From a virus, in the IMG/VR virus record IMGVR_UViG_3300032265_001317, positions 1 to 64,000 of that record: a stretch of DNA of 64,000 nucleotides, one strand, 5' to 3'. A program made the position numbers and the translations under genes. The first letter of the stretch is position 1. Every line of letters starts with the position of its first letter. Of the stretch, positions 43,903 to 56,100 are shown piece by piece. The notes under the pieces are model-generated. The model was not told the origin of the DNA and did no database searches. It saw only the letters and a list, made by a program, of their open reading frames with translations.

Positions 43903-45984
43903 ATGGGATTTGACGGAAGACGAAAAGGCAAATTACCGCATCCGGGTCCGTACCTGGCAGAGATAACAAACCATCTAGATTCTACTTATATGGGTAGATT
44001 AGAAGTTGCGTTAAAAAAAGGTACTCCTAGTAGCGCAGGTTCTCAAGGCGAAACATACATTGTAAAGTATCTAAGTCCATTTTATGGAATAGCACAAACA
44101 CGATATCAAGGTAACAACTCCGGGTCATTTGACGATGTACAAAAAAGCTACGGCATGTGGATGATTCCGCCCGATGTAGGTTCAACAGTAATGGTTATAT
44201 TCATTGAGGGTGATCCTAACGAAGGCTATTGGATTGGTTGTGCAATGAATGATACCTTCCAGAATCACATGGTTCCCGGAATAGCCGCCAGCGACAAAGT
44301 TATTATGACTCCGGAGCAACGCAAGAGATACGGTAGTGATTATTTGCCTGTTGCAGAGTTCTTGAAAAAGACACAAACAGGACAAAATCCAAACCCCGAA
44401 TCCTATGCAAGACCAGTGCATCCTTTTGCCGATAGACTGCTAGCGCAAGGTTTATTATTAGATAAAGTTCGTGGTGTAACATCCAGCAGTGCTCGACGTG
44501 ACGTACCTAGTAGCGTTTTTGGAATAAGCACACCCGGCCCATTAGATCCTAATGGAAAAAAAGGAAAAGTAGGATACGATGGAAATAAACAAACTCCTGT
44601 AAGCAGACTTGGCGGTGCAACTTTTGTCATGGACGATGGAGATGTTAATGGCGAAAATGAACTAGTTAGAATTAGAACAAGAACAGGACATCAAATTCTA
44701 ATGCACAATAGTCACGATCTTATCTACATTGCCAACGCCGCAGGTACAGCCTGGATAGAAATGACCGCTCAAGGCAAAATAGATATCTATGCAGGGGATT
44801 CGGTCAGTATTCATAGCGAGGCTGATTTCAACTTCCGCGCCGATAGAGATATAAATTTGGAGGCTGGCAGAAATTTTAATGTCAACATAGGCAATGACCA
44901 TAGTGTTAATCTTGTTGGTGATTATAGTTTTATTGCAAATGACGGAAAATTAAAATTTACAGGTTCTTATGATAAAACAATAGGAACTGATATGAAAATG
45001 ACTGTAGGATCTGCCCTACACATTGGATCGTCAAAGTTATATATGTCATCTGCAGGTACACTTGATCTTAAAGGTTCTACTAATAATTTTACAGCCAGCG
45101 GCGACACAAATATTGCCAGCGGCGGCAATCATTTAGAAACTGCCGGAAAAATACATATGAATGGTCCTGCAGCCGGGCAGGCCGCCGCCGCGACTGCGGC
45201 AAATGCTCCTAGCCCGTTGGGATTGTTTAACTTACCTAACAGAAGTGCCAGTGCTGGATGGGGAGATGGCAACTATTATAATGCTGGCTCTATTGCTAGT
45301 ATCATGCAACGTGTGCCAACTCACGAGCCCTGGGATCAACACGAAAACATCGATCCTGTTAGATTTACAAAAACTTTTACAGACACTGTAATTGGACAGT
45401 CACCGGGCGATGTTGCTAATTCATCTGCTAACCAGTCTTTCCCTCAGCCTAACAAAGATGTTCCTGCAGACTGGAGTAAAGATTTAGATTTTATTAATAA
45501 AGTAAAGGATGTTTGTAAAGGACTTGGATGCAATTACATTGATTTATTATGTTGCATGCAATTTGAATCTGGCATGAATCCAGCACAACCTAACCTACAG
45601 GGCGGAAGTGCAACTGGATTGATTCAGTTCATTGAAAGTACTGCAAAAAATCTTGGAACAACTACTGCATATCTAAGAACTCTGACTCGTGTACAACAGA
45701 TGGATTGGGTAGAAAAATATTTCAAAGCTACTCCTATATCCAAGGTACCTAATCCAACATTGTCCGATGTTTACATGTGTATCCTAGGACCGGCCTATTG
45801 CGGCAAGCCAGACAACACGCCTGTGTATTCTAAACCGTCGCCCAACTACTACGGAAACGCCGGACTTGATATAAACGGCGACGGAACCATTACCAAAGAA
45901 GAAGCAACAGCCAAAGGCCCTGCAACAAAACGTGCCTACGTAATGCAACAATTGGTCAACGCTGGTGTTGAAAAACCCGGCTAA
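43903..45984 (+). CDS. 5: Baseplate spike/hub lysin (gp5-like) with C-terminal transglycosylase domain
   Basis: 693 residues. The N-terminal OB-fold region (YLAEITNHLDSTYMGRLEVA, GMWMIPPDVGSTVMVIFIEG, DPNEGYWIGC) and a beta-helix spike at ~250-410 (GHQILMHNSHDLIYIANAAG, INLEAGRNFNVNIGNDHSVN) are as in gp5/VgrG. Residues ~520-640 form a lytic-transglycosylase-like domain with likely catalytic E555 in MQFESGMNP and ATGLIQFIEST. Near residue 655 is an EF-hand-type loop DINGDGTITKEE. In T4 the lysozyme domain precedes the spike; here the lytic domain follows it and is of another fold. AAGGA ribosome site. Confidence 0.88.
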   Translation: MGFDGRRKGKLPHPGPYLAEITNHLDSTYMGRLEVALKKGTPSSAGSQGETYIVKYLSPFYGIAQTRYQGNNSGSFDDVQKSYGMWMIPPDVGSTVMVIFIEGDPNEGYWIGCAMNDTFQNHMVPGIAASDKVIMTPEQRKRYGSDYLPVAEFLKKTQTGQNPNPESYARPVHPFADRLLAQGLLLDKVRGVTSSSARRDVPSSVFGISTPGPLDPNGKKGKVGYDGNKQTPVSRLGGATFVMDDGDVNGENELVRIRTRTGHQILMHNSHDLIYIANAAGTAWIEMTAQGKIDIYAGDSVSIHSEADFNFRADRDINLEAGRNFNVNIGNDHSVNLVGDYSFIANDGKLKFTGSYDKTIGTDMKMTVGSALHIGSSKLYMSSAGTLDLKGSTNNFTASGDTNIASGGNHLETAGKIHMNGPAAGQAAAATAANAPSPLGLFNLPNRSASAGWGDGNYYNAGSIASIMQRVPTHEPWDQHENIDPVRFTKTFTDTVIGQSPGDVANSSANQSFPQPNKDVPADWSKDLDFINKVKDVCKGLGCNYIDLLCCMQFESGMNPAQPNLQGGSATGLIQFIESTAKNLGTTTAYLRTLTRVQQMDWVEKYFKATPISKVPNPTLSDVYMCILGPAYCGKPDNTPVYSKPSPNYYGNAGLDINGDGTITKEEATAKGPATKRAYVMQQLVNAGVEKPG

Positions 45985-46004
45985 TTTAGGACAATAAATA
46001 CAGT

Positions 46005-46439
46005 ATGCCATACAAGTCTAAAGAAATCACTAATGCTAGATCAATAAATCAAGCGACCACACAAGAAAGCCACTTTTATAAAGGGTTTAGTTCTGTAGGG
46101 GATACCTCTTTTGGTACACGTCTTTATGATTTTGAATTAGTAAAACAAGACATCATCAATAATTTTAACACTCGTAAAGGTGAAAGATTAATGGATCCCG
46201 AGTTTGGCTGTGTTATTTGGGATCTGCTAATGGAACCGTTAACTGATAGCGTAAGAGAACAGCTGACTACGGATATTGCGGCAATTTGTAATAAAGATCC
46301 TAGAGTATATCCAACACAAATTAAACTTACCGAGCTTGATTCTGGGTTCCTATTAGAGCTCACACTGGTGCTAAGACAAACTAACCAATCTTCAAATTTA
46401 AGATTAACTTTTGATCAAAGTATTGGACTACAACAATAA
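46005..46439 (+). CDS. 25: Baseplate wedge protein (gp25-like)
   Basis: 144 residues (T4 gp25 has 132). The core is FNTRKGERLMDPEFGCVIWD, then LLMEPLTDSVREQL, the conserved gp25/GpW pattern shared with type VI secretion TssE. It links wedges to the hub and initiates sheath assembly. It lies 20 bases after gp5 and 48 before gp6, the common order in T4 relatives. Confidence 0.95.
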   Translation: MPYKSKEITNARSINQATTQESHFYKGFSSVGDTSFGTRLYDFELVKQDIINNFNTRKGERLMDPEFGCVIWDLLMEPLTDSVREQLTTDIAAICNKDPRVYPTQIKLTELDSGFLLELTLVLRQTNQSSNLRLTFDQSIGLQQ

Positions 46440-46459
46440 TGTACCTACTTTATCTAACA

Positions 46460-46467
46460 AATAAATA
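46460..46467 (+). promoter_or_regulatory. Candidate late promoter before gp6 (AATAAATA)
   Basis: AATAAATA, seven of eight to the late consensus, 20 bases upstream of the gp6 ATG in the largest gap of the block. A start near 46473 leaves a short leader without an evident ribosome site. It may top up expression of gp6 and the giant downstream gene. Confidence 0.4.
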
Positions 46468-46487
46468 TGGTATAACCGAAAAAAACT

Positions 46488-49400
46488 ATGATTCCATCAA
46501 CCAACAGTAAACTTTTAGTCGCAGAAGATTGGAAAAAGATATATCAATCTTTTAGAAATGCTGACTTTAAAAGCTATGATTTTGAAACATTAAGAAGAAC
46601 AATGATAACCTATCTTCAGGAAAATTATCCTGAAGATTTCAACGACTTTATTGATTCAAGCGAATACATTGCTCTTATTGATCTAATTGCCTATTTGGGT
46701 CAAAACCTAAGTTTCCGCATTGACCTAAACGCCCGTGAAAACTTCTTGGAAACTGCACAGCGCCGGGATAGCATACTGCGTTTGGCACAGTTAGTTAGCT
46801 ATGTACCTAAGCGTAATACTCCTGCCAGCGGCTTTTTGAAATTAACGGCAGTATCTACTACAGATAATGTTATTGACAACAACGGAATTAATCTAGCAAA
46901 TACAACTGTAGGATGGAATGACAGCACAAATATCAGCTGGTATCAACAGTTTATAACCATAATGAATAGCGCAATGCCTAGCAGTTATACATTTGGAAAT
47001 CCTTATGGCAGAAGCACAATCAATGGAGTGTTGACAGAACGATATAAAATTAACAGTTCGAATACTGACGTGCCGTTGTACAGTTTCCAAAAAAATATCA
47101 ACGGTTCCAGCATGAGTTTTGAAGTAGTCAGTTGTTCTTTTGAAGGATCAACCACTGTATACGAAGAAGCACCTAAGCCTGCTAATATGTTTGGATTTTT
47201 GTATCAAAACGACAATAAAGGTTCGTCAAGTCCAAATACTGGATTCTTTGCACATTTCCGCCAAGGCGCATTAAGCCTATCAAATTTTAGTCTTGACAAT
47301 CCTGTACCTAATGAAATTGTTGGAGTTAACACTTCAAACATTAACGATACTGATGTATGGTTATGGCAGTTAGATGCCAACAACAATTATACAACACTAT
47401 GGACTAAAGTCAATGCCCTGGTAGGTAGTAACATTATCTATAACAGTTTGAATAATGATATTAGAAATATCTATAGTGTAACAACTAGAGATCAAGATCA
47501 GATTGATTTAAACTTTGCCGACGGCAGTTTTGGTAACTTGCCTAAAGGTCAATTCAGTTTATTTTACCGTCAAAGTAATGGATCAACATATACAATTAAA
47601 CCAGAGCAGATGTCTGGTATTGTTGTGCAAATTCCTTATAAAAATAAATCTGGACAACAGCATACGCTTACCTTAACTCTTTCTTTACAGTACACAGTTA
47701 ACAATAGCACAGGTCCAGAATCTAATACAAACATTAGAACCAAAGCACCGCAAACTTACTATACACAAAATCGTATGGTAACTGGTGAGGATTATAATAT
47801 TGTTCCATTGACACTGGGAAGTAACATATTAAAAGTAAAAAGTATTGCCCGTGTAACAGGCGGACTTAGCAAATATTTTGATCTTTCAGATGTCACAGGA
47901 AAATACAGTCAGACAAATATTTTTGCATCTGACGGAATGGTATATCAACAAAATCAAGAACAAAAATTTGAGTTTACTTTTACTACACGAAATGATGTGT
48001 TCTCTGTGGTTAAGAAGAAACTTGAACCTATTGTGTCTTCGCCGTCATTGAGATCATTTTATTTAGATAGATATGATAGACCCAATCTTGGCAGTTTGAA
48101 TTTAACATGGGTAAATGTTAATACTGTATCAAATCAATCTAAGGGATATCTGCAATCGGCATCGTCTCCGGTGGCTGTTGGAGAGTTTAACGATAGTAAT
48201 TTAAGATATCTTACTGTGGGAGCATTAATTAAATTTGCACCACCTACCGGGCAATATTTTTCTTCGAGTGGAAAATTAACCACTGTACGTTCTTCTGATA
48301 CTACCGACTATAGATGGGCTACTGTAATTTCTGTTACCGGCGATGGTAGCAATTCTGGATTAGGCACATTAAGTGATGGCACCGGTCCTATCGCGTTAAG
48401 TGATGTTATTGATTCCGATGCAGTACCTATTGAAATTATTCCAAAATTTGTCAGCACCTATGCTTATAGCTTTGAATCAGAAATTGTTAACCTATGTTTG
48501 GCAAAAAGTAATTTTGGTTTGAGTTTTGATGCTCTTGCTAGAAAATGGAACATTATTGCAGATACAAACTTAGACTTGATTAACGGATTTAATTTAGAAT
48601 ATCAAAACGATGTTACTAATAATAATCTAGATGCCAGCTGGATGATTGCATTCGTATGGCAAGGTGCTAGCTACCAGGTAACATACAGAGTTACAGATTA
48701 CATATTTGAAAGCGAAAGAGAAACAGCATTTTTTGTCGATTCAACAAACATCAATTATGACTTTGTAAACGATACTGTAATCAAAGATAAAATTTCTGTA
48801 TTAGGTATTAATACAAGTCCAATGAATTACGGCAACGCAGAAGTAACTATTGCATCTGTAGGGGCTTACGGCAGTATAAAATCTTTCAACATAGTTAATA
48901 GTGGAACTGGATTTGTATCAACTCCTTCTCTTAGCTTTGCTAACGGTCGTAATGGATATTTTATTCCTATACTTAAAAATGGTTCTATAAGCAGTGTTTA
49001 CATTGTAAATTCAGGAACAGCATATACTGTAGGCGATTCGGCAATTATTCAAGCATCAGACTCTGCTTACTCAACATTGCCGTTAGGTGCAGATTTTAAT
49101 TGGCAAGTTGATTCTGCTATTGTTGAATCTGACGGATATGTTGAACCAAAAAAAGTTAAGGTAAGTTTTTATGATTATAATAATTCAGGACAAATATCCG
49201 ACCCTGATACGTTTAAATCTATTGTTGCACCCTCTTCGTTAAATCCAACAACAGGATACCAAGACAAGTTTGTTTATTTCCAAACACTTTCAAATGGAAA
49301 TAGATATCAACTTTCTACAGAAACATTTATTGCTTACCCTACTCCGGCTGATGCTGATGATGCAATAACAGCAGGAACGATCACTCCTGCTACCGGAGAT

Positions 49401-50153
49401 TTATTCTATTTTTATAATAGTGCATACGATGTTGTTAATACCTATTCGTTATCAACTGTAACCAATTTACATTCTTGGATATATCAACCGTCGTATTTTG
49501 CTCGCCCAGGCAGAACAGGATTGAAATTCCATTATGTGCATAACAGTGGTGAAAATAGAAGAATAGATCCTAGCAAGAGTAATATAATTGATATCTATAT
49601 GCTAACTGCTGATTATGATTCGGCTTTTAGAACATGGTTAACCACAGGCACCGGAACTAAACCTTTGCCTCCTACAACCCAGAGCCTAGAAAGCAATTAC
49701 GGAACATCTTTGGAATTGCAAAAAACCATTAGCGATGAAATTATTTTTCAGCCAGTAAATTATGTAGTATTGTTTGGAACAGAAGCTGATATAAATCTGC
49801 AAGCAACATTTAAGGCAGTTCAAAGTCCATCTAGTACAATGAGTTCTAACTCGTTGATAACAGGAATACTTGATGCAATAAACAGTTTCTTTGCACTAGA
49901 AAATTGGGAGTTTGGTCAAAGTTTTCACTTCAGTGAATTATCAACCTATGTTATGAATTTAATGACTCCTGATATTACTAACTTTATAATTGTGCCAAAA
50001 ATAAATTCGTTTGGTGGCCTATACGAAATATCATGTCAGACAAATCAAATTTTTATCAGCGGAACCTCTGCATCAGACATACAAATAATTAGTGCAATTA
50101 CAGCATCACAGTTATTATCTACTGCAACCATTGTAACAAGTATCGGATCATAA
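46488..50153 (+). CDS. 6: Baseplate wedge protein (gp6-like), enlarged
   Basis: 1221 residues, nearly twice T4 gp6 (660). Residues ~30-110 carry the family start: YPEDFNDFIDSSEYIALIDL, RIDLNARENFLETAQRRDSI, LAQLVSYVPKRNTPASGF. Residues ~265-430 include FADGSFGNLPKGQFSLFYRQ, as in gp6/J-type baseplate proteins. Residues ~790-880 hold two GxGF/GxAY beta repeats (IVNSGTGFVSTPSLSF), apparently an insertion. gp6 forms the ring of the wedge that holds the baseplate together. No clear ribosome site before the ATG; stop is three bases before the next gene. Confidence 0.9.
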   Translation: MIPSTNSKLLVAEDWKKIYQSFRNADFKSYDFETLRRTMITYLQENYPEDFNDFIDSSEYIALIDLIAYLGQNLSFRIDLNARENFLETAQRRDSILRLAQLVSYVPKRNTPASGFLKLTAVSTTDNVIDNNGINLANTTVGWNDSTNISWYQQFITIMNSAMPSSYTFGNPYGRSTINGVLTERYKINSSNTDVPLYSFQKNINGSSMSFEVVSCSFEGSTTVYEEAPKPANMFGFLYQNDNKGSSSPNTGFFAHFRQGALSLSNFSLDNPVPNEIVGVNTSNINDTDVWLWQLDANNNYTTLWTKVNALVGSNIIYNSLNNDIRNIYSVTTRDQDQIDLNFADGSFGNLPKGQFSLFYRQSNGSTYTIKPEQMSGIVVQIPYKNKSGQQHTLTLTLSLQYTVNNSTGPESNTNIRTKAPQTYYTQNRMVTGEDYNIVPLTLGSNILKVKSIARVTGGLSKYFDLSDVTGKYSQTNIFASDGMVYQQNQEQKFEFTFTTRNDVFSVVKKKLEPIVSSPSLRSFYLDRYDRPNLGSLNLTWVNVNTVSNQSKGYLQSASSPVAVGEFNDSNLRYLTVGALIKFAPPTGQYFSSSGKLTTVRSSDTTDYRWATVISVTGDGSNSGLGTLSDGTGPIALSDVIDSDAVPIEIIPKFVSTYAYSFESEIVNLCLAKSNFGLSFDALARKWNIIADTNLDLINGFNLEYQNDVTNNNLDASWMIAFVWQGASYQVTYRVTDYIFESERETAFFVDSTNINYDFVNDTVIKDKISVLGINTSPMNYGNAEVTIASVGAYGSIKSFNIVNSGTGFVSTPSLSFANGRNGYFIPILKNGSISSVYIVNSGTAYTVGDSAIIQASDSAYSTLPLGADFNWQVDSAIVESDGYVEPKKVKVSFYDYNNSGQISDPDTFKSIVAPSSLNPTTGYQDKFVYFQTLSNGNRYQLSTETFIAYPTPADADDAITAGTITPATGDLFYFYNSAYDVVNTYSLSTVTNLHSWIYQPSYFARPGRTGLKFHYVHNSGENRRIDPSKSNIIDIYMLTADYDSAFRTWLTTGTGTKPLPPTTQSLESNYGTSLELQKTISDEIIFQPVNYVVLFGTEADINLQATFKAVQSPSSTMSSNSLITGILDAINSFFALENWEFGQSFHFSELSTYVMNLMTPDITNFIIVPKINSFGGLYEISCQTNQIFISGTSASDIQIISAITASQLLSTATIVTSIGS

Positions 50154-50156
50154 AGA

Positions 50157-53100
50157 ATGGCTAATTCAATCAAAACAATTAATTTGTTGCCCGAGTTTTT
50201 AAGAACAGATAAAAATAGCAAATTTTTATCTAGCACTGTTGACCAATGGATTAAAAAACCAGAACTAGAACGTATTGATGGATACGTGGGATCTACATTG
50301 ACTCCTACTTACAATTCTACTGCCGATGTTTATATTTCAGAATCGTTGCCTTTAAGAAAACAATATCAACTTGAACCTGCGGTTGTAATAAAAGATAATC
50401 AAAGTATTGTAACTGGTGCAGTAGCCATTGACGACCTTGTTAACGAAATTTCTATCAAAGGTGGACAAACAGGAAATTTTGACAAACTATTTAGAAGTGA
50501 ATTTTATTCGTACGATCCGCATATTGATTTGGATAAGCTAGTTAACTATACTGAATATTATTGGTTAACAACTGGTCCAAATACTGTTGTTATAAGTGGA
50601 CAACCTACAAATACAACAAGTACGTTTACCGTGGTTGATAATGAAGTTAAATCTGCATTTATTTTTACACCTAACGGACTAACACCAAACCCGATTGTTA
50701 CCTTGTATAGAGGAAATACATATAATTTTGAAATAAGTTCAGTATATAAATTTTATGTAAAAACTGATTCATCATCTGGTCCTTTTGGTTTGTTAACTAG
50801 AAATATAACAAATAACGGAATTACAACTGGCACTATTACATTAACGGTTGATCAATACACTCCTGAAACTTTATATTATATTTCTGAAACAGATGACAAG
50901 GTACAAGGACAATTTGTTATTAAAGATTCTACACAAAATTCGATAATTGATGTAGAAAAAGAAGTTATTGGGAAAAAGAGTTATAGATCAGGAACCGGAA
51001 TTGAATTATCAAACGGAATGAAAGTTCGTTTTGGTGGAACGGTTATCCCTGAATCATATCAAAATAAAGAATACTGGGTAGAAGGTGTTGGTGAATCTAT
51101 TAGCTTGATAGATTATGAATTATTATCATCCCCTGAGGCAATGGCCAGTGTATTTGACGAAAACTTTGATGCTACTGGATTTGACGATTATCCGTTTGAT
51201 AATTTTAAAACACTGCCGATTACCCCCGAGTATATTACTATTAATCGTGCCAGTAAAGATTTAAATCCATGGTCTAGATACAATCGATGGGTTCATTCGG
51301 ATGTAATTAGAATTAGTGCAGAAGCATCTGGGCAAGATCCGGTATATTCAGTTAACCTTAGGGCAAAACGTCCTATTATTGAATTTAAAGCAGATTTAAA
51401 ATTATATAATTTTGGAACAACTGGTGCAACAAACGTTGACCTAATTGACAATGTGACGCACGATGCATTTTCAGCTGTCGAAGGATCTGCTGGATATTAT
51501 GTTGACGGACTTTTATTACAACAAGGGCAACGAATTATATTCAATGCAGATACTGATTCAACTGTAAGAGAAAAAATCTACGAAGTAAATTATGTTACTG
51601 TTAACGGATATAAATCAAGATTACAATTAGTTCCTGTAACCACAAGCATTTCCGGATGTTCTGTTTCTGTAAATTACGGAAATGATTTTGCAGGTACTGC
51701 ATGGTGGTACAACGGATCTAATTGGGTATATGCTCAACAACATAACAAACTTAATCAAGCTCCTTTATTTGATTTATTTGACAAAAATGGTTATAGTTAC
51801 AGCGATACCACTGCTTATCAAAGTAATTTTAGTGGAACTAAAATATTTGGTTACGAAGTAGGTACCAACGGTGCTAATGATGCTGTATTAGGGTTTCCTT
51901 TAAAATATAAAAATAGTGTAGGCGTTGGTAGCTATCTTTTTAAAAATTATTTTACTACAGATCAAATTTCTGTTTCAGTTAATAACGTTGAAACTATTAG
52001 TGTATCAGCAGGGCAAACATTTTTAAAATTTGCTCACGCCGCAGGCGATGTATATTCAAATGTATGGACAGCCACTGAGCCATATCCTATTCCGTTGAAC
52101 GCAAATGGATATTATGATACACCTTTAGGACTTACAAATAATCCACTAAACGGACCTATTTCTAATTTTACTCTAAGTGAAATCAGCGATCATCTTGGAA
52201 CTGCTGTTGCTAGATTGCCTAACTTTGTAGGAGCATTCCCAGGAGTTAGTAATTTACGTGACAGGCCAGATGTTGCTAGATATGCCAGCAGATTAATTTC
52301 AAATGCAAATCCTATGGCATTTGCACATTTGTTTATTGGTAAAAAAGAACACAGCATCGTTGATGCAGTTACAAAAGTAGGCGACCAATACAATCAATTT
52401 AAAATGTCATTTTTGAATAAAATGATATCAGTTGGAAATCTTAACAATCCAATTGCATCAGTTGATACAATTTTAGCAGAATTAAATTTAGGAAAAAATT
52501 TACAATCTCCTTATTTCTTATCTGATATGATTGCCTATGGCAATGACAAAGTAACCAGACAATGGACTGTAAAAAATATTAGAAATACAGTCTACCCTAT
52601 TTCTGCTGACTTTGATCCTGTTGCTTTAGGTTTAAGATCGGTACTAGTTTATTTGAATGGATCTCAACTGGTATTAGGGCAAGATTATAATTTTATTACC
52701 AACGATTCATCAATAGAAATTTTAACCACATTAATGCTGGGCGATGTAATTACAGTTAATGATTATGCTACAACCGAAGGGTGCTTTGTACCGCCTACTC
52801 CGACCAAACTTGGATTATATCCTAAATTTAAACCAGCAAAATACATTGACGATACCTATGCTACACCGACACCTGTAATCCAGTGCCACGATGGTAGCAT
52901 AATGGTTGCCTATAACGATTTTAGAGATGACATTGTTCTTGAATTAGAAAAACGAATTTACAATAATATTAAGGCAGTATATCAAACAGAACTATTTGAT
53001 ATTAATTCTGTAATACCCGGCGCATTCAGAAATAGTGAGTATACATTAGCCGACTGTAATTCTATATTAATTAACGATTTTATTAAATGGTCTGGTTTTT

Positions 53101-56100
53101 ATGGAATTGAGTACACAGAAAATTCTACCTTCGATCCAGACAATTCTTTCACATGGAATTATTCTGGTAGTACCAACAAGTTATTATCTATACAAGTTGA
53201 TGGAAACTGGAGAGCAGTTTATAAATTCTTCTACGATACTGATCGCCCTCACACCGCACCGTGGGAAATGCTAGGATTAACTGCTATGCCTGATTGGTGG
53301 GAGTCGTTGTATGGTCCTGCCCCGTATACCAACGGTAACTTATTATTATGGGAAGATTTAGAAAAAGGATTAATAAAATATCCTAGCGGTTGGGTACGTG
53401 ATCCTATATATGCTAGACCCGATTTGAGAAATATTATACCGGTAGACGAAGGCGGCAATTTACTTGATCCTACGGTATTATTAAGTGAGTACACACCATA
53501 CAGTGTTAGACAAAATTGGAAATTTGGTGACCTAGGACCTGCAGAAACAGCATGGCGCCGTAGTAGCCATTGGCCTTTTGCGTTACAAAAATTATTAGCA
53601 TTATTAAAACCTGCTAGCTATGCATCATTAATGTATGATCCTAGTAGGATGACACAAAATAAAGCAGGACAGTGGTCGTACGATATTGCCGGGTCTTTCT
53701 TAAATCCTAAAAATGTAAAAATATTTGATACACTTACTACTTTAACAAGCGGTTATAGCGTATTACTTGTTGAATCAGGTAAACAGAGATCTGTTAATTA
53801 CGTCAACGAGTTAACACAAGATTTAAATTTTTTCGATATTAATTTATTTCACAAAGTAGGCGGATTTGTCAACAAGGGAAATTTACAAATTGTTATCGAT
53901 GCATACGAGCCAACCAGCACTGGCCCGGGTGCATTGCTTCCTCAAGAAAATTATCAATTATATCTTAATACCAGTAACCCAGTTAATACAACAAGTATTT
54001 CTGGTTTAATTATACAAAAAGTCGACGGCAAATTTGTTATAAAAGGGTATGACAAGTATCGTCCTTACTTCACAGTATATACTCCTGTAAGAAATAGTTC
54101 AACTCCAACATTAAGTGTTGGAGGAATCAGTTCACCATATATAAATTGGTCTGCTGGTACAGCCGATGCAGGAGCATCTAATCTTAATTCGATAGATCTT
54201 ACAACAGCCAATAGCTCTCCTGTTGGCAAGTTTTATAAAACAGGACAGATTGTTAACTACGGTAATAGATATTATATAGTAATTAAAGATCACTATGCTG
54301 AGAGTGTGTTCAATGTAGCTTATTATCAGTCACTTCCATCGTTGCCTATCTCGGGAGGCGCAACAGTTCAAACATATTATAAGTTTGACAAGGTAGGAGT
54401 AAGAATTCCTTATGGAACACAGTTTGATAACATACAACAAGTGTATGATTTTATTGTTGGCTACGGCGACTGGTTGTCAGATCAGGGATTTATTTTTAAT
54501 CAATATAATTCAACTTTAAATTCTGTATTAGATTGGAATTTCACTGCTAAAGAATTTTTATATTGGACTACACAAAATTGGGCCAATAATAGTATTATTG
54601 CTCTTAGCCCGTTTGCGGATCAACTTCAATTTAAATTTAGCAATAGTGTTGTAGATAATATTTTTGATAGTTTTTATGATTACGGAATTTTAAAAGAAAA
54701 TGGTCTCGAATTTCCTAAAAATAATTTAAATATCGGCAGGGACGAAGGTGTTTGTACTATTAGATCTATAAACACCACAGAAGGAATTTATTTTGCACAA
54801 TTAAATTCTGTACAAAAAGAACACGCCATGGTGTTTGATAACACCACAGTTTTCAACGATACTATCTATGACATTGAAACTGGATATCGTCAACGCCGCG
54901 TAAAATTAATTGGGTTTAGAACTGCCAACTGGAATGGAGATTATTTCACTCCTGGATTTGTGTACGACACAGCTCAAATATCTACCTGGGCCCAATTTAC
55001 TGATTACAAATACGGCGAAGTTGTAAGATTTAACAGCAAATATTATTCAGCAATACAAGATGTTATTGGATCCAGTAAATTTGATTTTACTAAATGGGTG
55101 TTACTCGGAAGCAAGCCTGTAGCAGAATTAATTCCTAACTTTGATTACAAAATTAATCAGTTTGAAGATTTTTATAGTCTTGACATTGACAACTTTGACA
55201 GTAACCAACAAGAGCTTGCACAGCACTTGGTTGGATATACACCACGAGTATATCTAAATAATATCTTTATTAATCCTATTGCACAATATAAATTCTATCA
55301 AGGATTTATTAAAGAAAAAGGATCAAAAAATTCTATTATCAAATTAAGTAAAGCCAGTATACAAAATCAGCAAGGATCAATTTCTTTTAATGAAGAATGG
55401 GCATTTAGAGTTGGTAGTTATGGTTCTTACGAAACGTACAACGAAATAGAAACTACTCTACATGAAGGAAGTTTCAAATCAAATCCTCAGGCAATTAACT
55501 TTGTAGATACTGTGCCAGTAGTTCCTGATGATTTATTATTGTATAAAACTCCTGGCAATTTAGCTATAGTTCCTGATGATTATGTTCCTTCTAGCACGTT
55601 TGTAACAACATCAACTTCTAATTTTGAATTAATGACAGCGGGCTATGTAAATCTAAACGATGTTACATCTACTGCTTATAATGAAGATAGTTTTATTGCC
55701 ATTGCCAATACTCGTGCATTAAACGATGGTGAAGTTATATGGCTAGGAAATACCAATAATGGTGATTGGGATGTTCGTAGATATCAAAGATCTACAGCCG
55801 GTATTATTTCCGTACAGATATATAATCCTGCAGAAAGTATTTCTTTCTCAACTGATGTTCCACACGAATTGAGCATAGGAGAAATTATTTCTGTATCTCA
55901 ATATGACGACCAAGTCAATGGGGTATATCGAGTAATTGACATATTGTCAAGAACAGAGTTTGTTGTATCTTCTACACTTTCTTTTATTACTACATTTACT
56001 ACAGATTCTCCAGGTCTGTTATTCAGCTTCAAAAGTGTTAGATATAGTAATTTTGATTCTATACCTTTGGATCAAGAATTACAAGAATTGCCATATGGAG

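Noticed and set aside
45993-46000. AATAAATA directly before gp25 as a late promoter
   Set aside because: It ends four bases before the ATG, so the start point would fall in or after the start codon; probably chance in AT-rich DNA.
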